A stretch of 64,000 bases of DNA from CBDDFN01 sp965227065 (GCA_965227065.1 CBDDFN010000012.1:124001-188000); one strand, 5' to 3'; shown: positions 8,350 to 17,697, counted from the stretch's first letter. A program made the numbers and translations. Notes: generated from the sequence alone by a model not told the origin.

Positions 8350-9324
8350 TTAAGCGGCAAACGCCTGCAGGCGCTTTTGGATGATCGCTTCGGCTTCGGC
8401 CATCATCGTGTCGATCAGCTCTTTACAGCTCGGCACATCATGGATGAGGCCCGCAACCATGCCGCACGAGAAGGCGCCCGCATCCATCGCGCCTTCCATC
8501 ATGATCTTGGGATAGACGCCCGCGACCTGCTCGACAATGTCGGTGATCTGAAGCTGGTCGCCCTTTTCCTTTTCAATGCGGATGATCTCTTCCACCGCAT
8601 CATTGGTCAGCACGCGCTCTGTATTGCGCAAGGACCGCATGATGAGCCGCGTGTCGAGCTCCGAGGCTTTCACCAGCGCCTGTTTCACATTGTCATGCAC
8701 CGGCGCTTCTTTCGTGGCGATGAAGCGGGTTCCCATATTGATGCCGTCGGCGCCAAGGGCGAGCGCGGCCACAAGCTGGCTGCCGGTTCCCATGCCGCCT
8801 GAGGCGACAAACGGGATTTTGAGCTCTTCGGCGGCGCGCGGCAGCAGGATCATATTGGGAATGTCGTCTTCGCCGGGATGGCCGCCACATTCAAACCCGT
8901 CCACCGACACGGCATCACAGCCGATGGCTTCGGCTTTGAGCGAGTGACGCACAGACGTGCATTTGTGGATGATCTTGATGCCTGCCTCTTTCATCTTGGG
9001 CAGATGCTCTTGCGGGTTACGGCCGGCGGTTTCGACAATCTTGATGCCGCCCTCAATGATCGCGTCGATATATTCAGGGTAAGGCGGCGCAGTGAAGGCA
9101 GGCAGAAAGGTCAGGTTCACGCCAAAGGGCTTGTCGGTCAGCTCGTGACATTTGGCGATCTCCTTGGCGAGATCTTCAGGCGTCTTCTGGGTCAGGCCGG
9201 TGATGATGCCAAGCCCGCCCGCATTTGACACGCCCGCGGCCATTTCGGCAAAGCCAACCCAGTGCATGCCGCCCTGGATGATCGGATGTTCAATGCCGAA
9301 CAGCTCGGTAATCCGCGTTTTCAT
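8350..9324 (-). CDS. Nitronate monooxygenase / 2-nitropropane dioxygenase-family FMN enzyme
   Basis: The 324-residue product is a TIM-barrel flavoprotein of the nitronate monooxygenase family. Visible motifs are the N-terminal HPIIQGGMHWVG, AGVSNAGGLGIITG, the region CDAVSVDGFECGGHPGEDD and the FMN-phosphate binding VASGGMGTGSQLVAALALGADGINMGTRF. These enzymes oxidise alkyl nitronates using FMN and oxygen; several relatives act instead as enoyl reductases or unknown FMN oxidoreductases, so the substrate is uncertain. Length matches the family. It is monocistronic: a strong terminator follows at 8285-8325 and the next gene is divergent. Cytoplasmic location is expected since there is no signal peptide. 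Confidence 0.85.
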   Translation of the reverse strand: MKTRITELFGIEHPIIQGGMHWVGFAEMAAGVSNAGGLGIITGLTQKTPEDLAKEIAKCHELTDKPFGVNLTFLPAFTAPPYPEYIDAIIEGGIKIVETAGRNPQEHLPKMKEAGIKIIHKCTSVRHSLKAEAIGCDAVSVDGFECGGHPGEDDIPNMILLPRAAEELKIPFVASGGMGTGSQLVAALALGADGINMGTRFIATKEAPVHDNVKQALVKASELDTRLIMRSLRNTERVLTNDAVEEIIRIEKEKGDQLQITDIVEQVAGVYPKIMMEGAMDAGAFSCGMVAGLIHDVPSCKELIDTMMAEAEAIIQKRLQAFAA

Positions 9325-9527
9325 ACTATAAGCCCCTCATGGTGGTCTTGATGATGATATGGGTTTCGGGGCGCACTCTAGCGGGCCGCGAAATCCTGTC
9401 CAGCGCTTTTTGGGGTTTTACCCTAAATTCCGGTTACCCTAATTCGCACGCCCCAATCGAGAAACCGCCATCGAAAGGCCCTGATTTGTGTGCCACGGTG
9501 CAGCCCGTTTCGATTGAAGGACGTCCC

Positions 9528-10367
9528 ATGATCCGCTTTGTCGCCGCCCTCCTGTTCAGTTTTGCCGCCGTTCTGCCCGCTTTGGCAGAGCCTGTGACCG
9601 AGGTTGAAGCCCGCCGGATGGTGGCCAATGCCGCCAATGATGCCGAACGGCTGATCGCCCATGAGCGGCTGGCCGAGGCGCTGGAGGCGGCCGACCCCGC
9701 CGGTGCAGTGGCCGCCCGCATGGTGGCGGTTGGCATTGCGCGTGATATAGCCAAGCTTCAGGTCGAGCTGACCTTGCTGCCGGATCTCACTTCGGGGCAA
9801 TTGCAAATCGGTGCATTCTCTGACGCGCTGTCGAGTGCCGACCGGGCGCTTGAACTCGCTGAGCGGACCCGCGCGCCTGCGCCGCTTTTCCTACTGCTCA
9901 ATTTTCAGCGGGCGCGCGCACTTGGCGGGCTTGATCAATTCGATGAGGCGGTGGTGAGCGCCAAGCTTGCCCTCAGTTTTGCCGATGAAGACCGGCCCAA
10001 GACACGGGCGGGCCTGCACAAGCTGATCGGCGCGCTCTATCGCAAAGCCGGTCATCTGGGCGCGGCGGCCGACGCCATCCGCACAGGGTGTGACGAGCTT
10101 GACGCCTATCGCCATTCATCAGCCTATAAAGCGCTCGCCATGCCCCATACGCTGTATGAGGAACTGGGTGATGTCGAAGCCGAGCTTGGCCGTAAGACCG
10201 AGGCCCGCACCGCTTACGGCAAGGCCAAACAGGTGCTGACCGCGCAACTGAATGAAGCGGGCGCCTCGCCGGGCCAATCGGGCCTGACCGAAGCGCAGCA
10301 AAATTTGCAAACCGCCAATCTTGAGGTCATGGCCGGGATCGATGCAAAGATCGCGGGGTTGAATTAA
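9528..10367 (+). CDS. Secreted TPR-like helical-repeat protein
   Basis: The longer open frame begins at 9339, but the ATG at 9528 follows GAAGGA and opens a clear Sec signal peptide (MIRFVAALLFSFAAVLPALA), so I use it (279 residues). The mature part is helical with tetratricopeptide-like pairs, for example GAFSDALSSADRALELAERTRAPA, LDQFDEAVVSAKLALSFADED and LGRKTEARTAYGKAKQVLTAQL. No catalytic motif is present. Such proteins are usually periplasmic scaffolds. It resembles in style, though not obviously in sequence, the secreted helical-repeat proteins at 21.2-28.8 kb. The following gene starts 13 bp downstream on the same strand, suggesting co-transcription. Confidence 0.75.
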   Translation: MIRFVAALLFSFAAVLPALAEPVTEVEARRMVANAANDAERLIAHERLAEALEAADPAGAVAARMVAVGIARDIAKLQVELTLLPDLTSGQLQIGAFSDALSSADRALELAERTRAPAPLFLLLNFQRARALGGLDQFDEAVVSAKLALSFADEDRPKTRAGLHKLIGALYRKAGHLGAAADAIRTGCDELDAYRHSSAYKALAMPHTLYEELGDVEAELGRKTEARTAYGKAKQVLTAQLNEAGASPGQSGLTEAQQNLQTANLEVMAGIDAKIAGLN

Positions 10368-10380
10368 AGGCCGCGCACTG

Positions 10381-10938
10381 ATGCACACAAAGGTGAAACA
10401 TCGGCGGGTGAAACTTTCGAAGCTTCGGCGGTGGGCCGGCATCGCGATCTACAATCTACGCCTGTGGCTCGCTGATCTTTATCGCCGGTATCGCCTCAAA
10501 GAAGCTGAGCCCGATCTTCAACGACTGCTCTCAGTCGCGCGGGTGCAATGGCGCATCATCGGGCTGGAATGGTTCGCCCCTGCCCCCGACCGGGCCATCG
10601 CGGCGATTGAAGCCTATCATGCGATTACCCTGCCGCCGGCCTTGCGCAGCTTTTACCAAACCTGCTGCGAGCTTGACGGGCTGAACGCCCATTCCGACAC
10701 TTGCATCTGGCCGCTTGATGCGCTGGAGGTCAGCCATTCGATTGCGCGCGATGGCACCATCTTTATCGGTTTTGCCGATTGGCTGCTGTGCTGTGATGTC
10801 TATACGCTGCGCATCGATCCCGATGGCCGCGAGGCCGGGGTGTTTTCACTTGGATTTAAAGACCGCGAGCTGTGCGCCGACTTCCGCTCATTCGTGCAGA
10901 TCATGCTTGAAGGCCGCGTGATCGACTTTCCCCACTAG
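10381..10938 (+). CDS. Hypothetical protein, possible SMI1/KNR4 (SUKH)-like fold
   Basis: The 185-residue product has a basic N-terminus (MHTKVKHRRVKLSKLRRW), a helical stretch, then a segment LPPALRSFYQTCCELDGL, IWPLDALEVSHS, FIGFADWLLCCDVYTLRID, ending in FRSFVQIMLEGR. This order (helix, 'FY..c.e.dGl', a 'fiGfadw...Y.l.' strand pair, and a final 'FasFlq.mL' helix) resembles SMI1/KNR4 or SUKH proteins, which often are immunity proteins or regulators. The match is by eye and could be wrong. No toxin gene is adjacent. It lies just downstream of the secreted TPR-like gene and its end overlaps the convergent TetR gene by 4 bp. Confidence 0.55.
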   Translation: MHTKVKHRRVKLSKLRRWAGIAIYNLRLWLADLYRRYRLKEAEPDLQRLLSVARVQWRIIGLEWFAPAPDRAIAAIEAYHAITLPPALRSFYQTCCELDGLNAHSDTCIWPLDALEVSHSIARDGTIFIGFADWLLCCDVYTLRIDPDGREAGVFSLGFKDRELCADFRSFVQIMLEGRVIDFPH

Positions 10939-11576
10939 CCGCGCACCCCGCCCTTGATCATGGCTTCGGCGGCTTCGATGACGGCCAGGTTCTCCGCCTC
11001 AAGGTCAAAGCCTGTGGGGTCGGCCTGCCAGCGTTCAAAGATCTGGATATTAGCTGACACGATCATGGACGCAATCAGGAAGGCGCGGCGGTCATCGCCC
11101 GCCATCCCGAACTCATCGGCGATATAGGCGGTGAAGAGCGTGATTTGCAGCCGCTCATAGCGCAGCCAGCTCGCCACCAGTTCAGGGTCGGCGCCATGGG
11201 CGGCCCCCACCGGAATGCCGGTGCGCCGTCCCTTCGCATGCTGGCGCGCAGCATGATGCACCGCTGCCCGCAAAAAGGCGAAAAAGCCCACACCTTCGGC
11301 CCGTGCGGCGGCGACGCCCTCTTCAAGCTCGGCCATTTGCGGCTCACTCAAGGCGGCAAACAAGGCCCCGCGGGTTTCAAAATGATTGAACAGGGTGGTG
11401 ACATGCACATCCGCCCGCTCGGCAATGTCGGTGACCGTGACCGAACCTGCCCCCCGCTCCCGCACCAGCGCGTTGGCCGCGGCGATGATCTGCGCGCGGG
11501 TCTTTTGCTTGCGTTTGTTGCGCCTTGGATAGGCGGTTTGCGCACCTGATTGCGGTCCTGATTGCGGTTTTGTCAT
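10935..11576 (-). CDS. TetR/AcrR-family transcriptional regulator
   Basis: The 213-residue product has the N-terminal TetR helix-turn-helix: RAQIIAAANALVRERGAGSVTVTDIAERADVHVTTLFNHFETR, at about residues 20-65, followed by a variable ligand-binding region. I use the ATG at 11576 (GGAG seven bases upstream); an in-frame ATG at 11588 has no ribosome site. It is divergent from the Coq4-family gene, and the AT-rich space between them holds a perfect 7-bp inverted repeat (11596-11626) that is the obvious candidate operator, so it probably controls itself and the Coq4-family gene. The effector cannot be predicted. Confidence 0.87.
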   Translation of the reverse strand: MTKPQSGPQSGAQTAYPRRNKRKQKTRAQIIAAANALVRERGAGSVTVTDIAERADVHVTTLFNHFETRGALFAALSEPQMAELEEGVAAARAEGVGFFAFLRAAVHHAARQHAKGRRTGIPVGAAHGADPELVASWLRYERLQITLFTAYIADEFGMAGDDRRAFLIASMIVSANIQIFERWQADPTGFDLEAENLAVIEAAEAMIKGGVRG

Positions 11577-11595
11577 GCATGACTCCATAACACTT

Positions 11596-11626
11596 GATTA
11601 TTCTATAAAACTAGATTTTAATAATC
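11596..11626. promoter_or_regulatory. Candidate TetR operator between tetR and the Coq4-family gene
   Basis: GATTATT (11596-11602) and AATAATC (11620-11626) form a perfect inverted repeat with a 17-base AT-rich centre, located 20 bp upstream of the TetR start and 45 bp upstream of the divergent gene. Position and symmetry suggest an operator; this is not proven. Confidence 0.5.
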
Positions 11627-11670
11627 GCAACGCTCGGGATGAAGCGGATTTTGGTTTGGGGACGATGATC

Positions 11671-12642
11671 ATGGCCTTGTCAGAACAAGAAATGGCGGAA
11701 TTTGAACGCTGGGTTGAAAGCGCGCAGCCGCCCCTTTCTGGCGATAGTGCGGCCGGCGATGGCATTGCGGGCAATATGGGCCTCAAAATCGGCGCCCTGA
11801 TGGCCCATGCCGCCCTTGCTGAACCCGAACGCACCCAGCAGATTTTTGATGCCATTACCGAGGCCTGGCTTGATGAGCCCGACGGCGCCAAGCGGGCCGA
11901 TCTTCTGCGCGCGCGCCTGCCTTTTTTGAGCGATGACGCAACCAAGCCGACAACGGTGCCGCGCTTTATCTGGGACCGCTTCTGGCCGATCGTGCAGGAA
12001 GCGCCCAGCGACATTGATGCTTTGGGGTTCACCGGCGCGGTGGCTGCGATCAATGTTGAAGAAGACCTGCCCACGCGCGAGCGCTGCGAACGCGCACTGT
12101 TGATGCATGAGGATGTGAAGACGCTTCTGGCCCAGCCCGAAGTGCGCCTGACCATGAAGGATCTGGAAGGCTGGCCCGACGGCTCGCTGGGCGAACGGCT
12201 CCACACCATGCTGACGGAAAATAATTTCGACATTGAGGTGCTTGATGCCGACGGCGTGGTGCTGGAGGGGGACTTCCCCGCGCTTAACCGCACCAACCGG
12301 CGCATTCTGCAATTGCATGATGTCTGGCACCTGTTTGCCGGGTTTGATTTTACGCCGGGCGGCGAAGTGGCGATTTCAGCCTTCCAGCTTGCCCAGTTCG
12401 GCCAATCCTATTCGGCCCGCTTCCTGGCGGTCACCACCACGCTGATTTCCATTCACGCCGCCCCGATTGCTGATCTGTTCATCATGCTGATCGCCGAGGG
12501 CTGGCGGCATGGCCGGCAGACCCCGCCGCTTCTGTCTTATCCCTGGCACGAGAAGCTCGGCCAGTCGATCGAGGCGCTGCGCGATGAGGTCGGCGCAACA
12601 GAATTTCAAAGCCAGATTGCGGGGCTTCTGCCCGCAGCCTGA
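11671..12642 (+). CDS. Coq4-family protein
   Basis: The 323-residue product contains, at about residue 216, LHDVWHLFAGFDFTPGGEV, which fits the HDxxH-x11-E metal-binding motif that defines Coq4. Coq4 is a ubiquinone biosynthesis protein, recently linked to C1 decarboxylation and hydroxylation of the quinone ring. This protein is longer than the usual 220-270 residues, with about 100 extra N-terminal residues. Its neighbours are a divergent TetR regulator and a downstream TonB receptor, not ubiquinone genes, so it may be a paralogue with a different substrate. I choose the ATG at 11671 (GGGGA eight bases upstream) over the upstream in-frame starts at 11575 and 11665. Confidence 0.8.
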   Translation: MALSEQEMAEFERWVESAQPPLSGDSAAGDGIAGNMGLKIGALMAHAALAEPERTQQIFDAITEAWLDEPDGAKRADLLRARLPFLSDDATKPTTVPRFIWDRFWPIVQEAPSDIDALGFTGAVAAINVEEDLPTRERCERALLMHEDVKTLLAQPEVRLTMKDLEGWPDGSLGERLHTMLTENNFDIEVLDADGVVLEGDFPALNRTNRRILQLHDVWHLFAGFDFTPGGEVAISAFQLAQFGQSYSARFLAVTTTLISIHAAPIADLFIMLIAEGWRHGRQTPPLLSYPWHEKLGQSIEALRDEVGATEFQSQIAGLLPAA

Positions 12643-12676
12643 CCAACAGACGCCATAAGGCGCATTGGGGGAAATA

Positions 12677-15091
12677 ATGGGGGATGTCATGCGCCTGTGG
12701 GGCGCCACAGCAATGCTGTGTCTGGCCGCGTGTCTGATTTCATCAGGCGCGCGCGCTCAAGACGCCGAACAAGCTCAAACCACCGAACCAATGGCGGAAC
12801 CAGCTTCGGCCACCCGCCCCGCACCCAGGCTGGATGAGGTGATCGTCACCGCCCAGAAGCGGGCCGAGGACATTCAGGACGTGCCGATTGCCATGTCGGC
12901 GCTGGGCGAGGAGGAGCTTGAGCTGAAAGGCATCGGCAATATGAACGAGGTGCAACTCGTCACGCCCAATGTCTCTTTCTTCACCAGCTCCTATTTCAAT
13001 CTTCTGTTCGTGCGCGGCATGGGCTCTGACATCAATCAGGGCTTTGAGACATCGGTGGGCCTGTTCATTGATGGTGTCTATTATGGCCGCCCCGCCTATT
13101 TCGATCAGGACTTTTTTGATCTCGAACGGCTTGAAATCCTGCGCGGGCCGCAAGGCGCGATCTTCGGCAAGAACACGATTGCCGGGGCGATGAATATCGT
13201 CAACCGGCGGCCTGAATTCGGCTGGGCCGCAAATGGGGCCTATACGCGCAGCGTGTGGGGGTTCCGCCGCTATCAGCTTGCCCTCAATGCCCCGATCCTT
13301 GAAGACCGGCTGGCCGTCCGCATCTCGGGCAACTGGCATGACAGTGACGGCTTCACCCGCAACAGCGAAAAAGACGGCCGTATTGAACCCAAGGAACGCA
13401 ACCGCTATGGCCGGGCGGCGGTGCGCGCGCAGGTGACAGACCGACTCGACGTGACGCTTCAGGGCGCGTTCACCTCCATCGACACGGATGGCCAGGGCAG
13501 CCAGGTCTATGCCGCCACCGATGATCAGGTCGCCCTGTTTGAGCTTTTTGATCCTGAGTTTGAAACCGACCCGTTCAACAATCAGGGATCGACCGACGCG
13601 GACGAGTTTGGCCGCCGTGATCTTTGGATGGCCACGCTGACCGCCACCTATGATTTTGAAGGCGGCCTTTCGCTCACCATGATCACCGGGCTGACCGGCT
13701 ATGATGAAAACAAGCAGGTGGATGTCGATTTCTCCCCCGCCCCCATCCTCATCCTTGAGCAGGAAGAGGACTATGACCAGATCAGCCAGGAAATCCGCTT
13801 CACCTCGCCGCTTGGTGAGCATTTCGACTGGATCGCGGGGCTTTATTTCTTCCGCTCTGAATTTTTCGGCTCGCGCATTGTCCAGCTTGTCCCGCTTGAA
13901 GATGCAGTGGCACAAATTCCTGATGGCTTGCCGCCGGGCCTTGCGCAGGACACGTTCCTCACCCTGCTTGGTGCCGTCTCACCCACCTTGTTTCAGGCGA
14001 TTGGCGGACAGGGTGAAGGGGCGGAAACCTCGAACAATTTTATCGAGCAGACCACGACCACTTTTTCGGCCTTCTTTCAGGGCAATTGGCGGTTTGATTT
14101 CCTGCCCAAACTCAAAACCACAATCGGCGGGCGGCTGACCCATGAGATCAAAGAGGCGAGCAATATTCTCGACCTCACCGGCCCCGGTCAGGGCCTGCTG
14201 TTCCCCGCCGTCATTCCCGGCACCGAGGAATTTGAGAGCGAGGGCCGCCGAACCGAGACCTTCTTTCTGCCCCGTTTTGTGCTCGCCTATGAATGGTCTG
14301 ATGACATTATGAGCTTTGGCCAGATCACCTTCGGGCGCAAGGCCGGCGGCTTCAACGCCGATGCGATCAATGAACGCGAGACGACCTTTGAAGAAGAAAC
14401 CTCGGTGTCTTACGAGATCGGCTTGCGCTCGGAATTTTTCGGCGGGCTCGCCCGGTTCAACGTCACAGGCTACTGGTCGATCTTCAATGATTTGCAATTG
14501 TCGGCCTTTAACGGCCAGACCTATGTGGTGCGCAATGCCGCGCAAGCCACCACACGCGGGGTGGAACTGGAATTCATGATGGCGGTGGCCCCCGGCGTGA
14601 TCTTTTCGGGCAATTACGCCTTTCTCGATGGCTATTATAACAGCTTTCCCAACGCCCCCTGCCCGGCCGATCCCGGCGCGACGGAGCAGCCGACCGATTG
14701 TGATCTGACCGGCAAACGGCTGGCCAATGGCGCACGCCAGACCGGCTATGCCGCGCTCTTGTCAGATCAGCCGATCAAGACGCTGAGCTTCGGCCTGCTC
14801 GACTGGCCGGTCAATCTGTTCGCCATGTTTGAGTTTGTGTTTCAAGGCACGCTGTTTAACCAGATCGATCTTGACCCGATTGATTCACGCGGCAATTCCA
14901 TCGGCTTCAATGCCCGCTTCGGCGTGCATGACCCCGACAATGTCTGGTCGGTCATGCTGTCGATTGAAAATCTCACGGCGGAAGACGTGTTTGTGCCGGG
15001 TGCTGATGTGCCGGTCTTTGCAGGCGCGCATTTCGGCGGCGGCATCAAGGGCGCCACCGCGCTTGAGCTTGACGTCCGGGTGAAGTTCTAG
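12677..15091 (+). CDS. TonB-dependent receptor
   Basis: Outer-membrane receptor of about 804 residues. After a signal peptide (MRLWGATAMLCLAACLISSGARA) come an acidic linker, the plug signature LDEVIVTAQKRAEDIQDVP, the plug domain with LERLEILRGPQGAIFGKNTIAGAMNIV, and a 22-strand barrel ending in TALELDVRVKF with the usual C-terminal aromatic residue. The substrate cannot be read from the sequence; this subfamily is abundant in oligotrophic alphaproteobacteria and handles diverse compounds. It starts 34 bp after the Coq4-family gene on the same strand and may be co-transcribed. The start may be 12677 or 12689; both follow a G-rich site. The stop overlaps the convergent hmuV stop by 4 bp. Confidence 0.9.
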   Translation: MGDVMRLWGATAMLCLAACLISSGARAQDAEQAQTTEPMAEPASATRPAPRLDEVIVTAQKRAEDIQDVPIAMSALGEEELELKGIGNMNEVQLVTPNVSFFTSSYFNLLFVRGMGSDINQGFETSVGLFIDGVYYGRPAYFDQDFFDLERLEILRGPQGAIFGKNTIAGAMNIVNRRPEFGWAANGAYTRSVWGFRRYQLALNAPILEDRLAVRISGNWHDSDGFTRNSEKDGRIEPKERNRYGRAAVRAQVTDRLDVTLQGAFTSIDTDGQGSQVYAATDDQVALFELFDPEFETDPFNNQGSTDADEFGRRDLWMATLTATYDFEGGLSLTMITGLTGYDENKQVDVDFSPAPILILEQEEDYDQISQEIRFTSPLGEHFDWIAGLYFFRSEFFGSRIVQLVPLEDAVAQIPDGLPPGLAQDTFLTLLGAVSPTLFQAIGGQGEGAETSNNFIEQTTTTFSAFFQGNWRFDFLPKLKTTIGGRLTHEIKEASNILDLTGPGQGLLFPAVIPGTEEFESEGRRTETFFLPRFVLAYEWSDDIMSFGQITFGRKAGGFNADAINERETTFEEETSVSYEIGLRSEFFGGLARFNVTGYWSIFNDLQLSAFNGQTYVVRNAAQATTRGVELEFMMAVAPGVIFSGNYAFLDGYYNSFPNAPCPADPGATEQPTDCDLTGKRLANGARQTGYAALLSDQPIKTLSFGLLDWPVNLFAMFEFVFQGTLFNQIDLDPIDSRGNSIGFNARFGVHDPDNVWSVMLSIENLTAEDVFVPGADVPVFAGAHFGGGIKGATALELDVRVKF

Positions 15092-15825
15092 ACCGCCACG
15101 GCCAGATCATGGGGCAGGTCAAACAAGGCGCCAATGAGCTGATCAGAAACGATGGCGCGCGCGCTGCCCTGGGCAAACAACCGCCCGTCTTTGAGCGCAA
15201 TCACCCGGTCGGCAAAGCGGCGCACCAAGGCCAGATCATGCAGCACCGCAAAGACGGCAGCGCCTTTTGCGGCCTCAGCCTTGGCGCTGCGCAGCACATG
15301 ATATTGATGTTTGAGGTCAAGGCTCGCGGTCGGCTCATCCAGCATCAGAATGGGTGCCTCAACCCCCCTGATCTGGCACAGGGCGCGGGCGAAATCAGCG
15401 CGCTGGCGCTCCCCGCCCGAAAGCGTGTCGGCGGTGCGCGCCTCCATCCCCTCAAGGCCGGTCTGTACAATCGCATCCCAAACGAATTGTTCGCCTTGGC
15501 GCGTGCGGCCATCCCCAAAGGGTGTGCGGCCCAACGCGACAAGTTCCAGCAGGCTGAGCCCCGGCGCGGCATCGCCGGATTGCCACATCACCGCCCGGCG
15601 CATCGCAAGCTGCCCCGCAGTGTAAGATGACAATGGCGCATCATGCAGCGACACGTGGCCTTCATCGGCGCGCCATTCCCCCGCCAGACATTTGAGCAAT
15701 GAGGATTTGCCCGCCCCGTTGGGGCCGATCACCACGGTGAGCTGACCCGGCGTCAGCGCCAGATCAATGCCACGCACCACAAAGGTGCCACCACGCTTCA
15801 CGCCAATGCCGCGCGCTTCAATCAT
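15088..15825 (-). CDS. hmuV: Heme ABC transporter ATP-binding protein HmuV
   Basis: Cytoplasmic ATPase of the heme importer (245 residues). Visible motifs: Walker A VVIGPNGAGKSSLLK, Q-loop MWQSGD, ABC signature LSGGERQRADFARAL, Walker B PILMLDEPTASLD and switch His in FAVLHDLALVRRFAD. It is the last gene of a minus-strand hmuS-hmuT-hmuU-hmuV operon; its ATG overlaps the hmuU stop in ATGA, as expected for coupled translation. It would energise passage of heme from HmuT through HmuU. Identity rests on both motif content and the operon. Confidence 0.92.
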   Translation of the reverse strand: MIEARGIGVKRGGTFVVRGIDLALTPGQLTVVIGPNGAGKSSLLKCLAGEWRADEGHVSLHDAPLSSYTAGQLAMRRAVMWQSGDAAPGLSLLELVALGRTPFGDGRTRQGEQFVWDAIVQTGLEGMEARTADTLSGGERQRADFARALCQIRGVEAPILMLDEPTASLDLKHQYHVLRSAKAEAAKGAAVFAVLHDLALVRRFADRVIALKDGRLFAQGSARAIVSDQLIGALFDLPHDLAVAV

Positions 15826-16866
15826 CGCCGCCTCACCAACAGCCACAGGAAAAACGGCCCGCCCGTCAGCCCGGTCAAAACCCCGATGGGCAGATCAGCG
15901 GGCGCCACAATCACTTTGGCGAGCGCATCGGCAATGACAAGCATCGCCGCCCCGCCCAGCGCAGACGCCGGGATCAGAATACGCTGATCGGTCAGTCCGA
16001 TGAGCCGCAAAAGATGCGGCACCACCAGCCCGACAAAGCCGATCATGCCCGACACCGACACCGCCGCGCCGACCACCAGCGCAACTGCAAGAATGGCATT
16101 GCGTTTCAGGGCTGCCACCGGCACGCCGAGCGAACGCGCGGTCGGCTCGCCCAGCCCATAGGCGTTAAGCGCAGCGCCGCAGGCCAACAGGACGGGCAGG
16201 CCGAGCATAATCAGAACCGCTGCCATGCCGATCATCTGCCAATCGGCCTGGGCCAGCGATCCGAGCAGCCAGAAGGTCAACGTCCGCAAGGCGGTGTCAT
16301 CAGCAATGAAACTCATCAGGCCCAGAAAGGCACCGGCAACGGCATTGATGGCAATCCCGGCGAGCAGCAGCCGGGCGACATCAAGGCCTCCCGTCAGCCT
16401 GCCCGCCAGTCTGCCCGTCAGCCCGCCTGAACGTGCGCCAACCGCCAGCACCACCAGCAGGGCAGCCAGCCCGCCGCCAAAGGCTGCGAGAGGCAGAAAC
16501 AGCCCGCCAAGCCCCAGCACGATAAAGGCCGCCGCCCCCATGGCCGCGCCGGATGACACGCCAATCAGGCCAGGATCAGCCAGCGGGTTTGCGCAGCAGG
16601 GCCTGCAACACAGCCCCTGATGTGCCAAGCGCTGCGCCGACCAGCAGGCCAAGAACGACGCGCGGCCCGCGCAGATAGGTCAGAATATGCCGGTCCCCGC
16701 CTTCGCCGGTCCAAACATTTGGCAGGCTGACCGCCGCCGGGCCGGTCATCAGACCCACCAGACAGGCTGCGGTGAGAAGAATGACAAGCCAGATCAATGC
16801 GCTTGTGTGGCGCGCGCGGATCGCCGCAAACAAGTCAGACGCGGGTGGCGTGGCCATGACACTCAT
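15822..16866 (-). pseudogene. hmuU: Heme ABC transporter permease HmuU, apparent one-base frameshift
   Basis: Two overlapping frames together encode one FecCD-type permease. The first (start 16866, MSVMATPPASDLFAAIRARH, through RGPRVVLGLLVGAALGTSGAVLQALLR) stops at 16576; the second continues with NPLADPGLIGVSSGAAMGAAA and runs to 15822. Family proteins read 'LQALLRNPLADPGLIGVSSGA', so one surplus base lies in the AAA run at 16588-16590. Corrected length would be 347 residues with about ten membrane helices. Everything else, including translational overlap with hmuT (TAATG) and hmuV (ATGA), is intact. It may be real recent inactivation or an assembly error in a homopolymer; the good preservation of the remainder favours either a very recent mutation or an error. 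Confidence 0.88.
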
Positions 16867-17697
16867 TATTCAAACAGATCGGCGCGCAGCTTGGCGATGG
16901 CGGCCGGTGTGCGCGGCCCAAAGCCCAAAAGCGCCATGCCATCGACAACAAACAGCTTTCCATTCCTGACCGCGGGGCTCGCCTGCAAGGCCGAATGGGT
17001 CACAATAGGGTCGAGCCCGCCCATCCGCGCCACCGTATTGCCCATGATCACAATCGCATCGGGCGGGGTCGCAAACAGCGCCTCCGGGCTGACCGATTTA
17101 TAGCCCCTAAAGGCGGCAAACAGATTGGTTCCGCCAGCCAGCGTGATGGCCGCATCGGCCGCCGTCTCGCGGCCCGCCGCCATCACCGCCTGACCATTCA
17201 TCGACAGGATGAACAGAACCGACGGCGATGGAGCCTGAGGCTTTTCGCTCAGCGTGGCCATCTCCGCCCGCACCGATTGCGCCAGCATCTCGCCCCCTAT
17301 CCTTAAGGTCAAGAGATTCCGATATATCCATGATTTTATTGATAATACCGCCTGTATCAAAGGCCTTTTCAAGGCGCAGCAAGGTAATGCCGGTCGCTGC
17401 AACCTTGTCGAGCACGGCATCGGGTCCGGCATCGGCCGAGGCGATCACCAGATCGGGCTTGAGCGAGACAATCCCTTCGGCCCCCAGGCTGCGGACATAG
17501 CCCAGCTTGGGGATGGCGTGGGTCCCGGCGGGATAGACGCTGGTGGTGTCGGTGCCGGCGATGGCCGCGCCTTGACCGAGCGCAAAGACAATTTCGGTGA
17601 CATCCCCGCCCAAAGTGACAATGCGTTTGGGGTCCGCCAATGCCGGGCTGGTCGCAAAGGCAAAGGCAAGGATGAGGGACCAGAAAAGCTTCTTCAC
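16866..17697 (-). pseudogene. hmuT: Heme ABC transporter periplasmic binding protein HmuT, apparent one-base frameshift
   Basis: A GTG at 17697 opens a signal peptide (VKKLFWSLILAFAFATSPALA) and the mature start ADPKRIVTLGGDVTEIVFAL, followed by LGYVRSLGAEGIVSLKPDLVIAS, typical of HmuT-like heme-binding proteins. After LDLKDRG the frame changes: the continuation GEMLAQSVRAEMATLSEK is in another frame, requiring removal of one base from the G5 run at 17293-17297 (minus strand). Corrected length is about 276 residues, normal for the family. The start codon touches a palindromic element at 17697-17811 that fills the space to hmuS. As with hmuU, this is either a recent loss or a sequencing error; two such events in adjacent genes deserve checking. 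Confidence 0.87.

Noticed and set aside
6380..8353. Long plus-strand frames (364 and 270 residues) opposite the first RTX gene
   Set aside because: They are antisense to GGxGxD repeats, giving monotonous Ile/Ala/Val-rich strings with no domain; the RTX frame on the minus strand explains the region.
16576..17432. Programmed ribosomal frameshifting in hmuT and hmuU
   Set aside because: No slippery heptamer or following pseudoknot was seen, the required shifts are +1, and heme transporters are not known to use recoding; a one-base insertion is simpler.
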